A DNA stretch of 64,000 nucleotides from Dickeya aquatica (GCF_900095885.1 NZ_LT615367.1:3534001-3598000), one strand, 5' to 3'; counted from the stretch's first letter, positions 19,385 to 31,721 are shown. A program made the numbers and translations. The notes: generated from the sequence alone by a model not told the origin.

Positions 19385-20716
19385 ATGCAATGCGCTATTC
19401 ACTCTTACGGCCCTGCCGCAGATGGCATCACGCCCGATACCACCGTGTTTCAGCAGGCGATTGATGATATCGCTGCGCAAGGCGGCGGCACGCTGGTTGT
19501 ACAGGCCGGGCGTTATCTGCTGGGCGGCTTAATGCTGCCTTCCCATTTCTGCCTGCAACTGGACGCCGGAGCCGAACTGATTGCCAGCCCGCGCTATAAC
19601 GATTTCGCGCAGGCCACCACCCTCAGCCAGGCGGAACTGTCTGACAGAGCATTTCTGTACGCGCGCGGGCAGCGCAACATCACACTGTGTGGCAAAGGGA
19701 AAATTACCGGCAACGCCGATGCCTATTTTTGTGCAAAACCCGACGAACAGGGATATCGCCTGCCTGCACAGCATCGACCGCGTATTGTGGTACTGGAGGA
19801 CTGTGAACAAATCTGCCTGCAAGACATCACCATTGAACAGGCACCGATGTGGACGGTTCATCTGGTCAGTTGCCGGCAGGTTTGCGTTGAACGTCTGACG
19901 GTAGACAATGACATGACGATGGCCAACACCGATGGCCTGAATCTCGACAGCTGTCAGGATGTCAGGGTTTCTGACTGCCATCTGAGTGCCGCCGATGACG
20001 CCCTTTGCATTAAAACCACGGCAAAACCCGCTGCAATACAATACCCGGTGCAACGTATCACCATCAGCCACTGCACATTACGTTCGCGCAGTTGTGCGCT
20101 GAAAATTGGCACGGAAACCTTTGCCGATGTGGAAGATGTGCAGGTCAGCCACTGCGCTATTTATGACTCTAACCGCGCAATCGGGCTGATTTCACGCGAT
20201 GGTGGCGCGTTTCGGCGTCTTCGTTTTAGCGATATCACGTTTGAGTGTGTCGCCGCCCCGCCCTGCCACTGGGGGAAAGCCGATCCGGTTTTTGTTTCGG
20301 TACGCTACCGCAACCCGGATATTCTCCCCGGCGTGATTGAAGATGTGCAGTTCATCCGTCTGTCCGGCGTGAGTGAAGGGGCGGTTAATTTGCACAGCAC
20401 ACCGCCTGGATATATCCGCCGTGTTGATGTTGACCAGCTCACGCTGAAACAGCGCCAAAGTGATTCACCCGAACAAGGTGTGTATGACATCCGCCCGCCT
20501 TGTAACCCACAGCGGCCGACAGGCATGGGACTGGATAACGCCTATTTGATGAACCCCGTTACCGGGCGCGCTTATGGCGTAGAGGCCTACCCCGGTGGCT
20601 TACCGGCGTTGTTTGCCCAAGGGGTCCGTGAGCTGACGCTGCGTGATATCGCCATACAACGCCCGGCACCGCTACCGGCAGGCTGGAACCCTGAGGCGAT
20701 TGTCCGGCAAGACTGA
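19385..20716 (+). CDS. GH28 polygalacturonase-like hydrolase, no signal peptide
   Basis: The protein has 443 residues with the right-handed beta-helix pattern of glycoside hydrolase family 28. Active-site motifs NTDG (Asn181-Gly184) and the Asp pair in ADDALCIK (Asp204, Asp205) are present. The usual GHG loop is replaced by RSRSCALKIGTE, containing Lys240. The protein starts MQCAIHSYGPAADGITPDTT, the beginning of the catalytic fold, so it lacks a secretion signal and probably acts on imported oligosaccharides. Activity could be exo-galacturonase or a rhamnogalacturonan-directed enzyme; sequence alone does not decide. A GGGA site precedes the ATG. It is close to rhiN and rhiT, which supports an intracellular degradation role. 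Confidence 0.9.
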   Translation: MQCAIHSYGPAADGITPDTTVFQQAIDDIAAQGGGTLVVQAGRYLLGGLMLPSHFCLQLDAGAELIASPRYNDFAQATTLSQAELSDRAFLYARGQRNITLCGKGKITGNADAYFCAKPDEQGYRLPAQHRPRIVVLEDCEQICLQDITIEQAPMWTVHLVSCRQVCVERLTVDNDMTMANTDGLNLDSCQDVRVSDCHLSAADDALCIKTTAKPAAIQYPVQRITISHCTLRSRSCALKIGTETFADVEDVQVSHCAIYDSNRAIGLISRDGGAFRRLRFSDITFECVAAPPCHWGKADPVFVSVRYRNPDILPGVIEDVQFIRLSGVSEGAVNLHSTPPGYIRRVDVDQLTLKQRQSDSPEQGVYDIRPPCNPQRPTGMGLDNAYLMNPVTGRAYGVEAYPGGLPALFAQGVRELTLRDIAIQRPAPLPAGWNPEAIVRQD

Positions 20717-20830
20717 CAGCTATCACCCGCGCATCCCAGAGAAGGCAGGCTGGAGGCTGTCAGGAAACGTGCGTCATAAGGCACTTTCCGGTAGTATGCG
20801 ACGGTTTTTGAATCATACGAGAGCGTCGCC

Positions 20831-21199
20831 ATGCCAACCACACTGTTTAAAGATTTCCAGTTCGAAGCCGCACACCGGCTGCCACATGTGCCAGCCGGTC
20901 ATAAGTGCGGCCGCCTGCACGGTCACTCTTTTATGGTGCGTCTGGAGATCACCGGTGAGGTCAGTCCCTATACCGGCTGGGTGATGGATTTCGCCGAACT
21001 GAAAGCCGCGTTCAAACCGACCTGGGAGCGGCTGGATCACCACTACCTCAATGACATCCCCGGACTGGAAAACCCGACCAGTGAAGTGCTTGCCCGCTGG
21101 ATCTGGCAACAGCTAAAGCCCACGCTGCCGCTGTTAAGCGCCGTGACCGTCAAGGAAACCTGTACGGCCGGTTGTGTCTACCGTGGAGAAGAGGCGTAA
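20831..21199 (+). CDS. queD: 6-carboxy-5,6,7,8-tetrahydropterin synthase QueD
   Basis: QueD catalyses the second step of queuosine and preQ0 synthesis from GTP. Zinc ligands are His in FEAAHRL and the pair in LHGHSF; the catalytic Cys is in [19 protein letters not shown] and the C-terminal [15 protein letters not shown] are family motifs. Length is 122 residues, as expected. In E. coli queD lies beside cysJ; here about 5 kb of pectin genes separate them. It converges on queE. Confidence 0.97.
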   Translation: MPTTLFKDFQFEAAHRLPHVPAGHKCGRLHGHSFMVRLEITGEVSPYTGWVMDFAELKAAFKPTWERLDHHYLNDIPGLENPTSEVLARWIWQQLKPTLPLLSAVTVKETCTAGCVYRGEEA

Positions 21200-21262
21200 T
21201 CGCCCTTTCTCCATTCGCACGTCAGGCTGACAGGGCCAGATATCCATCCGGCACTGACGCAG

Positions 21263-21934
21263 CTAGGCAATGTTAAGGTACTTATGTGTCTGCATTGACA
21301 AGCGCCAGTTACGGGCAATACAGGTTTCGATACAGAGCCGGGTCGCCTCGTCTTTCTGGCTCACCGGCTGTAGTGCCACCACGCGGGCTTTATCATCCGT
21401 CAGCCGCGCCAGTAAAGTGTCCAGCGCGTCGATATCGCGCTCGCGTGCCACCGGATGTTTAATTTCATCGGCACGCTGTAGGGCTTGATCGAGTACCGTC
21501 AGGCCACCGCGCATGTTCACCTTAGGGGAAACCGTCACCCAGCAATCCGGCGAGCAACGCACTTCATGTGTGCCGCTGGTTTCAATTTGGGTGCTGAATC
21601 CCTGTTCGGCCAGCGCCTGCGTCAGCGGCGTCAAATCATACAAGCAGGGTTCACCGCCCGTTATCACCACATGCCTGGCCCGATAACCTTGTTGCGCTAT
21701 CTGCTGCAATAGCGTGTCCACATCAGAGGCGCACCAGGCATCACTCTCCCCGCGTTTTGCCAGCACCTCATCCAGCGAGATCTGCCGCGCCGGGAGTTTC
21801 TCCCAGGTATGTTTGGTATCGCACCAGCTACATCCCACCGGGCAGCCTTGCAGACGGATAAACACTGCGGGCACGCCGGTGAAAAAACCTTCGCCTTGCA
21901 AGGTCTGGAACATTTCGTTTATCGGGTAAAGCAT
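21263..21934 (-). CDS. queE: 7-carboxy-7-deazaguanine synthase QueE
   Basis: QueE is a radical-SAM enzyme that converts the QueD product to 7-carboxy-7-deazaguanine for queuosine in tRNA. The cluster-binding cysteines are in CPVGCSWCDTKHTW (CxxxCxxC, about residues 31-38), and the SAM-binding segment VVITGGEPCLYDL is present. Length is 223 residues. It converges on queD with a 63-bp gap. In E. coli it precedes eno; here rhiN and rhiT lie in between. Confidence 0.97.
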   Translation of the reverse strand: MLYPINEMFQTLQGEGFFTGVPAVFIRLQGCPVGCSWCDTKHTWEKLPARQISLDEVLAKRGESDAWCASDVDTLLQQIAQQGYRARHVVITGGEPCLYDLTPLTQALAEQGFSTQIETSGTHEVRCSPDCWVTVSPKVNMRGGLTVLDQALQRADEIKHPVARERDIDALDTLLARLTDDKARVVALQPVSQKDEATRLCIETCIARNWRLSMQTHKYLNIA

Positions 21935-22102
21935 CGTGTTTACGGATCCCTTCGGACTAAACCGCCATTATCGCCGATAGCCCATGCCGTGCCAAACGGT
22001 CATCCGGTTTTCTCTTTCGCACGAGACGTATGGCCTGATGAGAAGCCTTCAACACAAGGAGAGAGGGTGAAAAAACGCGAAGCGGGGGTCCCGTTACATA
22101 GC

Positions 22103-22128
22103 AAATCGGGCCCGCAAAGGCCCGATTT
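22103..22128 (-). terminator. Hairpin after rhiN
   Basis: AAATCGGGCC (22103-22112) pairs perfectly with GGCCCGATTT (22119-22128) around a 6-nt loop. It is 27 bp after the rhiN stop and the stem ends in three T residues on the minus strand. It is probably the rhiTN terminator and could also block read-through from the other side. Confidence 0.75.
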
Positions 22129-22154
22129 ACCACTCTGACACAGGAGTGGGGGTA

Positions 22155-23294
22155 TTACAGATAAACGCGCAAGTATTCAGACAAACACAGAATCGCCATC
22201 GCCTGACCATATGGCATCGAGGTCAGCGGGATCTGGCGATAATAATCCAGATCTTTGCCCATCGCCGTACCAAAGGAAACATTCAGCAATTCCCCTTGCT
22301 CATTGATGTTAGCGATGACACCGCGCATCGCTTTTTCCGCCACCTCGGCATAACGGCGGTCAATATAACGTTTACGAACGGCTTTCAAAATACCGTAAGC
22401 AAAACCGGCGGTGGCTGAACTTTCCAGATAAGAGTTCGGGTCATCCAGCAGCGTATGCCATAAGCCGCTGTCATCCTGATATTTCGCCAGCGCTTCCACC
22501 TGGCTTTCCAGCACCTGAATCAGGAAACGGCGGGTGGCGTTCTGTTCAGGCAAGTCCAGCAGTTCGATAAACTCAGGGATCACTATCGTCAGCCAGCTGT
22601 TGCCACGCGCCCAGCGCGCCTCGGCAAAGCTATGGTTGCCGTCAAACGTCCAGCCGTGAAACCACAGCCCGCTTTGGCGATCCATCAGATACTGCACATG
22701 CAGCAGGAACTGATATGTCGCTTCCTCAACAAATTCAGGACGATTGAGCAGTTTGCCAATTTTCGCCAGCGGTAACACACTCATCATCAGTGTGTCATCC
22801 CACAGTTGATCGGTGTTTTCGCTGTTGTAAACGATGTGCTGCAACCCGTTTTTATGGGTACGCGGCATGTCGTACATCACCCATTCGGCCCAGCGCTCCA
22901 GATACGGCACCCAGCGGCTGTCGCCGGTTTCCTCGTAACGGTAGGCCAGCGTCAGGAACGGACACACCGTGTTGACGTTTTTCGTCGGCGTGCCTTCGGC
23001 GAGGCGAGCGGTAAACCAGTCGTCGATAATGGCGCGCATTTGCTCATCACCGGTCTGGCGATAGTACTGGTAGATACCGTAAAGGCCGATACCGTGCGTC
23101 CATTCCCAGCCAGCCCAGCCTTTGGTATCGATGACCCTGCCATCATCCAGCCGCAGCAGGAACTCACCGGTTTTATCCTCAATGTTGACAAGATTATCAG
23201 TCACCCGGCAGATCAACGCTTTCAGTTCATCGCGGGAGATGAAGTATTCGGGCTGACGCAGCAGCGCGCTATGTTTTACAGGAAAAATGGTCAT
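22155..23294 (-). CDS. rhiN: Unsaturated rhamnogalacturonyl hydrolase RhiN (GH105)
   Basis: RhiN removes the unsaturated galacturonyl residue from rhamnogalacturonan oligosaccharides after lyase cleavage. The 379-residue protein has the (alpha/alpha)6 barrel signature of GH105: WEWTHGIGLYGIYQYY (about residues 62-77), NTVCPFLTLAYRYEETGD, DDTLMMSVLPLAKIGK with the catalytic Asp, and FARWARGNSW-like ARWARGNSWLTIVIPEF. No signal peptide is visible, so it is cytoplasmic. It follows rhiT with a 76-bp gap, matching the rhiTN operon described in Dickeya dadantii, where RhaS controls expression. Confidence 0.92.
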   Translation of the reverse strand: MTIFPVKHSALLRQPEYFISRDELKALICRVTDNLVNIEDKTGEFLLRLDDGRVIDTKGWAGWEWTHGIGLYGIYQYYRQTGDEQMRAIIDDWFTARLAEGTPTKNVNTVCPFLTLAYRYEETGDSRWVPYLERWAEWVMYDMPRTHKNGLQHIVYNSENTDQLWDDTLMMSVLPLAKIGKLLNRPEFVEEATYQFLLHVQYLMDRQSGLWFHGWTFDGNHSFAEARWARGNSWLTIVIPEFIELLDLPEQNATRRFLIQVLESQVEALAKYQDDSGLWHTLLDDPNSYLESSATAGFAYGILKAVRKRYIDRRYAEVAEKAMRGVIANINEQGELLNVSFGTAMGKDLDYYRQIPLTSMPYGQAMAILCLSEYLRVYL

Positions 23295-23370
23295 AACAGA
23301 TATCCGGTTTCAGTTTTATTACACATCAATCAGTGGCATCGCAAACGCCATGACAACCAGCCAGTAAGGT

Positions 23371-24945
23371 TTAATGCACGCCGTGGTGAGGCGTAGTACC
23401 GTGTACCGCTTTAGGCGGTGCTTTGTGGCGATTGAGGTAGCCGATATTGTTGTTCCCCCACAGGGACTCATAAGGCATACCCGCCAGCATCTCCACCGTG
23501 GCACGCGCTTGCGGCGTGATTTTTTCCGGCACGATACGGCCTGCTTCACGCATTTTCGCCGTTTCCTCACGCAGCACCTCATGGGTTTGCAGGTTCAGTT
23601 TAAAGCGCAGAGACACCAGGAAACCCAGCACCAGCACGCCAACCGTACCGAAACACAACACGGTAAGAATGGTATGACTCACCCCAGGGGCCTGCACACT
23701 CTGACCAGAAACAAAGCCAGACAGTTGCAACACCACACCCACCAGCATGACGGCACCGGCCTGCGATGCTTTTCGCGTCAGCGTCATGATGCCGGCGAAA
23801 ATCCCTTCGCGGCGCTGGGCGGTAATCACCTCATCCACATCCGCAATGTAGGTATAGATATTCCAGGGCACATAGTTGATACCACCACGGCCTAACCCCG
23901 CCAGACCGGACACCAGCAACAACAGGGAGAACACAGAATGCATGCCGCTGTAATACAGGAAGCCATAAGAAAGCGCACTGATAGCAAACAGGCTGACCAC
24001 CATACGGTAAGAAGGAGCCGGGCCAAACTTGATACACAGCGGGATCATCGCAATCACAGCAATAAACTGAAGGATGGCCATGGTGCCCATCAGGTTGGAG
24101 GCCACCGTCGGGCTTTGCATCAACACAAAGACGACGTAATAAGTAAATACTGCGTTAAACACATCCTGTGCGATATAACCGCCCAGATACATTCCCAGGT
24201 GTTGGCGGAAAATACGGATACGCAACGTAGAGAGCAGTTCCACATTCAGGCGTTTGAGGCTCTGTCCCAGCGTCAGTGACTGACGTTCTTTTTCAGCCCT
24301 CAATGAGGCTTCAGACATCTGGTCACGCGGGCGCTCCCAGGTGAAGAGGTACACCAGTGTTAACACACAGGCACAAATCACCGAAAACACCAGGCTCGCA
24401 TAGAAGAAAGATACCGCATTATCTTTGCCGAAATGCCCCAGCAAGATACCGGGTAAAAAGGCTGCCAGAATCGCGGATAACTGCGCCAGCGCAATACGGG
24501 CACCAGAGAATTTGGTTTTCTGTTTAAAGTCATCGGTCATTTCCGGCACCAGCGTTTCATACGGCACCAGCACCATGGTATAGATGACATCAAAAATCAG
24601 GTAAGTCACCAGGTAATACCAGTAACTCATGTGGCCGACCCACATCAGGCTATAGCTAAAGACGCAGGGAATACCGAGCAGAATAAAGAACTTACGACGT
24701 CCAAAGCGTTTTCCAAGCCAGGTTGAACCAAAATTGTCCGTCAGGAAGCCCATCAATGGGCTAACCACCGCATCCAGCACCCTGGCCATAGCAAAAATAA
24801 AGGTCGCCTCGATAGGCGTCAGACCGCAAAACGTGGTGTAAAAATACAGCAACCAGCCAGCGGTGAGCGCCGTGGTCCCCGCGCCAAGAAAATCGCCAGA
24901 ACCGTAGGCCAGATAGTTAGCCAGCCCAATCTTACGTGTTTTCAT
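23371..24945 (-). CDS. rhiT: Rhamnogalacturonide transporter RhiT (GPH/MFS type)
   Basis: RhiT imports rhamnogalacturonan oligosaccharides across the inner membrane. The protein has 12 hydrophobic segments and the GPH-family pattern, with GDFLGAGTTALTAGWLLYFYTTF near the N-terminus split by GLTPIEATFIFAMARVLDA, and DNFGSTWLGKRFGRRKFFILLG in the first cytoplasmic loops. I choose the ATG at 24945 (MKTRKIGLANYLAYG), because the GAGGAAGG site is well spaced for it and abuts the ATG at 24951; this gives 524 residues. rhiN follows. The C-terminal 60 residues are hydrophilic and end in HHGVH. Confidence 0.9.
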   Translation of the reverse strand: MKTRKIGLANYLAYGSGDFLGAGTTALTAGWLLYFYTTFCGLTPIEATFIFAMARVLDAVVSPLMGFLTDNFGSTWLGKRFGRRKFFILLGIPCVFSYSLMWVGHMSYWYYLVTYLIFDVIYTMVLVPYETLVPEMTDDFKQKTKFSGARIALAQLSAILAAFLPGILLGHFGKDNAVSFFYASLVFSVICACVLTLVYLFTWERPRDQMSEASLRAEKERQSLTLGQSLKRLNVELLSTLRIRIFRQHLGMYLGGYIAQDVFNAVFTYYVVFVLMQSPTVASNLMGTMAILQFIAVIAMIPLCIKFGPAPSYRMVVSLFAISALSYGFLYYSGMHSVFSLLLLVSGLAGLGRGGINYVPWNIYTYIADVDEVITAQRREGIFAGIMTLTRKASQAGAVMLVGVVLQLSGFVSGQSVQAPGVSHTILTVLCFGTVGVLVLGFLVSLRFKLNLQTHEVLREETAKMREAGRIVPEKITPQARATVEMLAGMPYESLWGNNNIGYLNRHKAPPKAVHGTTPHHGVH

Positions 24946-25261
24946 CGCCATCCTTCCTCGTGATTGTATTTATGAAGGTGTTGCGGCGGACAAAAAAATC
25001 GCTGCCGCCGTAGCGTTAAGGTAACGGGGCAGCAAGGTAAAAACCTTTGTGCGTTTGCCACCCCATCGTCGCTACTGGCATCTGCGGGAAGAACCAACCG
25101 ATCGGCTTCAAATTTCTGCCCGAAAGTCATTTTTACGGTCAAAACGCCATTTTAAATCAGCAGAACCCGTAGTCCGAAGTTACTGTAACGACTGAAAAAG
25201 CAGAGTGCATGCGGGAAGAGAAAGATTTGGGAGCAGGCGCATTATTTGTCGGCAAATCGAC
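24946..25261. promoter_or_regulatory. rhiT upstream region
   Basis: This stretch of about 315 bp between the eno terminator and rhiT must hold the rhiTN promoter. Regulation by RhaS and CRP is known in Dickeya dadantii, but I could not place either site by eye, and there is no credible open frame. Confidence 0.45.
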
Positions 25262-25294
25262 AAAAAAAATCTGGAAGCCCGAAAGCTTCCAGAT
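25262..25294 (-). terminator. Intrinsic terminator of eno
   Basis: On the minus strand ATCTGGAAGC and GCTTCCAGAT form a perfect 10-bp stem with a 6-nt loop (25294-25269), followed by a run of T residues down to 25262. This is a strong rho-independent terminator about 48 bp after the eno stop. Confidence 0.92.
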
Positions 25295-25306
25295 AAACAT
25301 CGTGAA

Positions 25307-25330
25307 GGCCGGTAAATATATTTACCGGCC
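25307..25330. repeat. 24-bp perfect palindrome after eno
   Basis: Twelve bases from 25307 (GGCCGGTAAATA) are followed by their exact reverse complement up to 25330. It lies between the eno stop and the main terminator. It can form a second hairpin in the eno 3' UTR or serve as a dyad site for a protein. Confidence 0.85.
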
Positions 25331-25341
25331 AGGGCTGGCGA

Positions 25342-26655
<1,314 letters not shown>

Positions 26656-26736
26656 TCACAAGTTTAACTAAAACCTCAGACAGCAACGCACACCCAAAAG
26701 ACCGCGCTGCTGCAAAACTCCTGTACCGGCAAAACC

Positions 26737-28389
<1,653 letters not shown>

Positions 28390-28600
28390 TTAGGTTTAAG
28401 GACGATGGAAAGACCAAGACGGGAAAGTAGTATACCCGAACCTGTGAGGCGTCACAAATGATCGTTTTCAGTGCTGTGGCCTTGACAGGCTCCGGCGGAT
28501 GCGGTGTTAACTGTGAAAAGGAATGAGTAGCAGTACGTTTATAATCAGCCGGATAGTATCGAAAACAATATAAAACCCGGCCTTTACACAAGAAATAGCG

Positions 28601-29398
28601 TTAAGCTTTTTTTTCTGTGGCTTTTACCTGCTGCCAGGCCGCCTCCATTTCGTCAAGCGTCGCCTCAGACAGATTTTTCCCTTTGGCGCTAATGCGTTGT
28701 TCCACTTCCTGAAAACGGCGTGTGAATTTACGATTTGCCTGTTGCAACACACTTTCTGCCTTATGCCCAAGATGACGCGAGAGATTCACCGCAGCAAACA
28801 GCATATCGCCGAGTTCTTCGGCCAGTTTTTCCTGGTCGATGACCGCCTGTTTCGCCTCAAACATCACTTCGTCGATTTCTTCATACAGCTTATCGACAAC
28901 CGGCCCGAGCGTGTCCCAGTCAAAACCGATCGCCGCACAACGCTGCTGAATTTTGTGCGCCTGCATCAGCGCGGGCAGCGCTTGCGGAATATCATCAAGC
29001 TGCGAATGACGTGACTTTTCCGCCCGCTCTTGCGCTTTGGTTTGCTCCCAGTTAGCCAGCACGGCGGCGCTGTCTGCCAGTTCAGCATCGCCAAAAATGT
29101 GCGGATGACGCCGCTCCAGTTTGTCGCTGATAGCGTTACACACATCAGAAAAATCAAATAACCCCTGCTCCTGCGCCATGCGCGCATAGAACACCACCTG
29201 AAACAGCAGGTCGCCCAGTTCGCTGCGCAGGTCGTCGAAATCCTTGCGGCTAATGGCATCGAGCACCTCATAGGTTTCTTCCAGCGTGTAGGGCGCGATG
29301 GTGTCAAAGGTTTGCTCGCAATCCCACGGGCAACCGTTTTCCGGGTCGCGCAAGCGCTGCATTATCTCGATTAAACGCGTAATAGCCGATGAATTCAT
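28601..29398 (-). CDS. mazG: Nucleoside triphosphate pyrophosphohydrolase MazG
   Basis: MazG hydrolyses nucleoside triphosphates to monophosphates and in E. coli lowers ppGpp during starvation. The protein has 265 residues and two tandem MazG domains. The first has CPWDCEQTFDTIAPYTLEETYEVLD and ELGDLLFQVVFYARMA; the second has EEIDEVMFEAK and ELGDMLFAAVNLSRHLG with the metal-binding ExxE pairs. It lies after relA. The mazEF toxin-antitoxin pair that lies between relA and mazG in E. coli is absent, as only 85 bp separate the two genes. Confidence 0.97.
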   Translation of the reverse strand: MNSSAITRLIEIMQRLRDPENGCPWDCEQTFDTIAPYTLEETYEVLDAISRKDFDDLRSELGDLLFQVVFYARMAQEQGLFDFSDVCNAISDKLERRHPHIFGDAELADSAAVLANWEQTKAQERAEKSRHSQLDDIPQALPALMQAHKIQQRCAAIGFDWDTLGPVVDKLYEEIDEVMFEAKQAVIDQEKLAEELGDMLFAAVNLSRHLGHKAESVLQQANRKFTRRFQEVEQRISAKGKNLSEATLDEMEAAWQQVKATEKKA

Positions 29399-29415
29399 GC
29401 TAGCTCCATTCAGTC

Positions 29416-29442
29416 AAAACAAAGGCGGGACTGGCCCGCCTT
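29416..29442 (-). terminator. Intrinsic terminator after relA
   Basis: AAGGCGGG and CCCGCCTT (29422-29429 and 29435-29442) form a perfect 8-bp stem with a 5-nt loop, followed on the minus strand by a T-rich stretch interrupted by a G. It lies between relA and mazG. Confidence 0.75.
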
Positions 29443-29483
29443 GCGATCATTTAGCGTGGTATGCCGCGGATTAACCGAAGCCG

Positions 29484-31721
29484 TTAGCTGCCCTGCAACC
29501 GCCGGGCGTCGATAACATCCGGCAGTTGATTGAGCTTGGCCAGCACCCGGCCCAGCACCTGCAAATTGTAAATCTCGATATCCATATCAATGGTTGCCAG
29601 TTGCTGTTTCACATCGCTACGGCTCGATACGCCCAGCACGTTGACCTTCTCGTTGGCCAAAATAGTGGTGATATCACGCAGCAGGCCGCTGCGATCGTTG
29701 GCGGTCACGCGTACCACCAGCGAATACCCGCTGGAGTAGCTCTCTCCCCATACCGCCTCGACAATGCGCTCTGGCGCATGACCGCGCAGGTCGTCAAGCT
29801 GTTCGCAGTCGGCACGGTGGATGGAAATCCCCCGCCCGCGGGTAATAAAGCCGATGATGTCATCGCCGGGAATCGGCTGGCAGCAACGGGCAATGTGGTG
29901 CATCAGATTCCCCACCCCTTCCACCACCACCCGGCCATTGTCTTTGGCACTGGCACGCGCCGCCGGTTGCTGGGATTTCTGGGTTAGCTGGCGCAGCGCT
30001 TCACGATCTTGTTCCTCGGCACTCGGTTGGTTTACCTTCGATTGCAGGAAATTCACCATCTGATTCAGGCGAATATCCCCACCGCCGATGCCCGCCAGCA
30101 ACTCATCCATCGAGTTCATGTTATAGCGTGGCAATAGCAGTTTTTCTGCCATTTTCAGGCTGATACCCAGATGTTCGAGCTCATCGTCCAGAATCTGTTT
30201 GCCCGCCAGAATGTTTTTGTCCCGGTCTTGCTTGCGGAACCAGTTATGGATTTTGGAGCGCCCGCGACTGGTGGTGATATAGCCAAGATTCGGGTTCAGC
30301 CAGTCACGGCTCGGGTTAGGCTGTTTTTGCGTGATAACTTCAATCTGGTCGCCCATCTGCAACTGGTAAGTAAACGGCACGATACGCCCGCCGACTTTGG
30401 CACCAATGCAGCGATGGCCGATGTCACTGTGAATGTGGTAGGCAAAATCGAGCGGGGTAGAGCCGGTCGGCAAGTCCACCACATCGCCTTTGGGCGTAAA
30501 CACGTAGACGCGGTCATCAAACACCTGGCTGCGCACTTCGTCGAGCATTTCGTCGGAATCCGCCATCTCTTCCTGCCAGGCCAGCAGTTTACGCAGCCAG
30601 GCAATGCGCTCTTCATAACCGGAACGCACGCCAGTAGCGGTGCCTTCTTTGTACTTCCAGTGCGCCGCGACACCGAGTTCGGCATCTTCGTGCATCTGCC
30701 GGGTGCGGATTTGAATTTCCAGCGTTTTGCCGCCCGGCCCTAACACCACGGTATGAATCGACTGGTAGCCGTTCGGTTTGGGGTTGGCGACATAATCATC
30801 AAACTCATCGGGCAGATGGCGATAGTGGGTGTGCACAATCCCCAGCGCGGCGTAGCAGTCTTGCAGACGTTCCACCACAATACGTACCGCACGTACATCG
30901 AATAACTCATCAAACGACAGCGCTTTTTTCTGCATTTTGCGCCAAATGCTGTAGATGTGTTTGGGACGGCCATAGATGTCTGCCTTCACCCCTTCCTGCA
31001 CCATCGACGTACGCAGATTTTTGACGAAATCATCAATATATTGCTCACGGTCGATACGCCGTTCATGCAGCAGTTTGGCGATGCGCTTGTATTCATCCGG
31101 GTGCAGATAGCGGAAACAGAAATCTTCCAGCTCCCATTTGAGCTGGCCAATACCCAGCCGGTTCGCCAGCGGGGCGTAAATATTGGTACACTCTTTGGCC
31201 GCCAGCACGCGCTCTTCTTCCGGCGCATCCTTCACTTCGCGCAGGTGGGCAATCCGCTCGGCCAGTTTTATCACTACGCAGCGGAAATCTTCCACCATCG
31301 CCAGCAACATGCGGCGAATGTTATCCACCTGTTCGGAGGCCATTGAGTCATGCTGGGTGGCTTTGAGCTGGCGGATCGCATCCATATCGCGCACGCCGTG
31401 CACCAGATTGACAATATTCTTGCCAAAGGTTTCCCGCAGTGTCTCTTCATCCACCACATTGGCATCCGCCAGCGGAAACAGCATCGCAGCACGCATGCTG
31501 TCGTTATCCATACTCAGCGTTGAGAGGATTTCCACCATCTCAATACCGCGCCACAGCAGCAGCATGGCATCCGGGTGGCTTTCTGTTTTTTCTTCACAAT
31601 AGCGCCAGGTTTCCGCCAGACGCTCACACGCCAGCTTACTGGCGATGCCCAGCGAGGCAATCCACGCGTCCGGTACGAACTTGCCTTCGGTATTTAAATG
31701 CGCACTTCTTACCGCAACCAT
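29484..31721 (-). CDS. relA: GTP pyrophosphokinase RelA ((p)ppGpp synthetase I)
   Basis: RelA makes (p)ppGpp on ribosomes carrying uncharged tRNA. The 745-residue protein has the inactive HD-like hydrolase domain (about 35-200), the synthetase domain with GYQSIH (318-323), and then TGS (DRVYVFTPKGDVVDLPTGSTPLDFAY), zinc-finger (IARCCQPIPGDDIIGFITRGRGISIHR) and ACT domains. It starts 10 nt after the rlmD stop, so the two may be transcribed together. Confidence 0.98.
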   Translation of the reverse strand: MVAVRSAHLNTEGKFVPDAWIASLGIASKLACERLAETWRYCEEKTESHPDAMLLLWRGIEMVEILSTLSMDNDSMRAAMLFPLADANVVDEETLRETFGKNIVNLVHGVRDMDAIRQLKATQHDSMASEQVDNIRRMLLAMVEDFRCVVIKLAERIAHLREVKDAPEEERVLAAKECTNIYAPLANRLGIGQLKWELEDFCFRYLHPDEYKRIAKLLHERRIDREQYIDDFVKNLRTSMVQEGVKADIYGRPKHIYSIWRKMQKKALSFDELFDVRAVRIVVERLQDCYAALGIVHTHYRHLPDEFDDYVANPKPNGYQSIHTVVLGPGGKTLEIQIRTRQMHEDAELGVAAHWKYKEGTATGVRSGYEERIAWLRKLLAWQEEMADSDEMLDEVRSQVFDDRVYVFTPKGDVVDLPTGSTPLDFAYHIHSDIGHRCIGAKVGGRIVPFTYQLQMGDQIEVITQKQPNPSRDWLNPNLGYITTSRGRSKIHNWFRKQDRDKNILAGKQILDDELEHLGISLKMAEKLLLPRYNMNSMDELLAGIGGGDIRLNQMVNFLQSKVNQPSAEEQDREALRQLTQKSQQPAARASAKDNGRVVVEGVGNLMHHIARCCQPIPGDDIIGFITRGRGISIHRADCEQLDDLRGHAPERIVEAVWGESYSSGYSLVVRVTANDRSGLLRDITTILANEKVNVLGVSSRSDVKQQLATIDMDIEIYNLQVLGRVLAKLNQLPDVIDARRLQGS

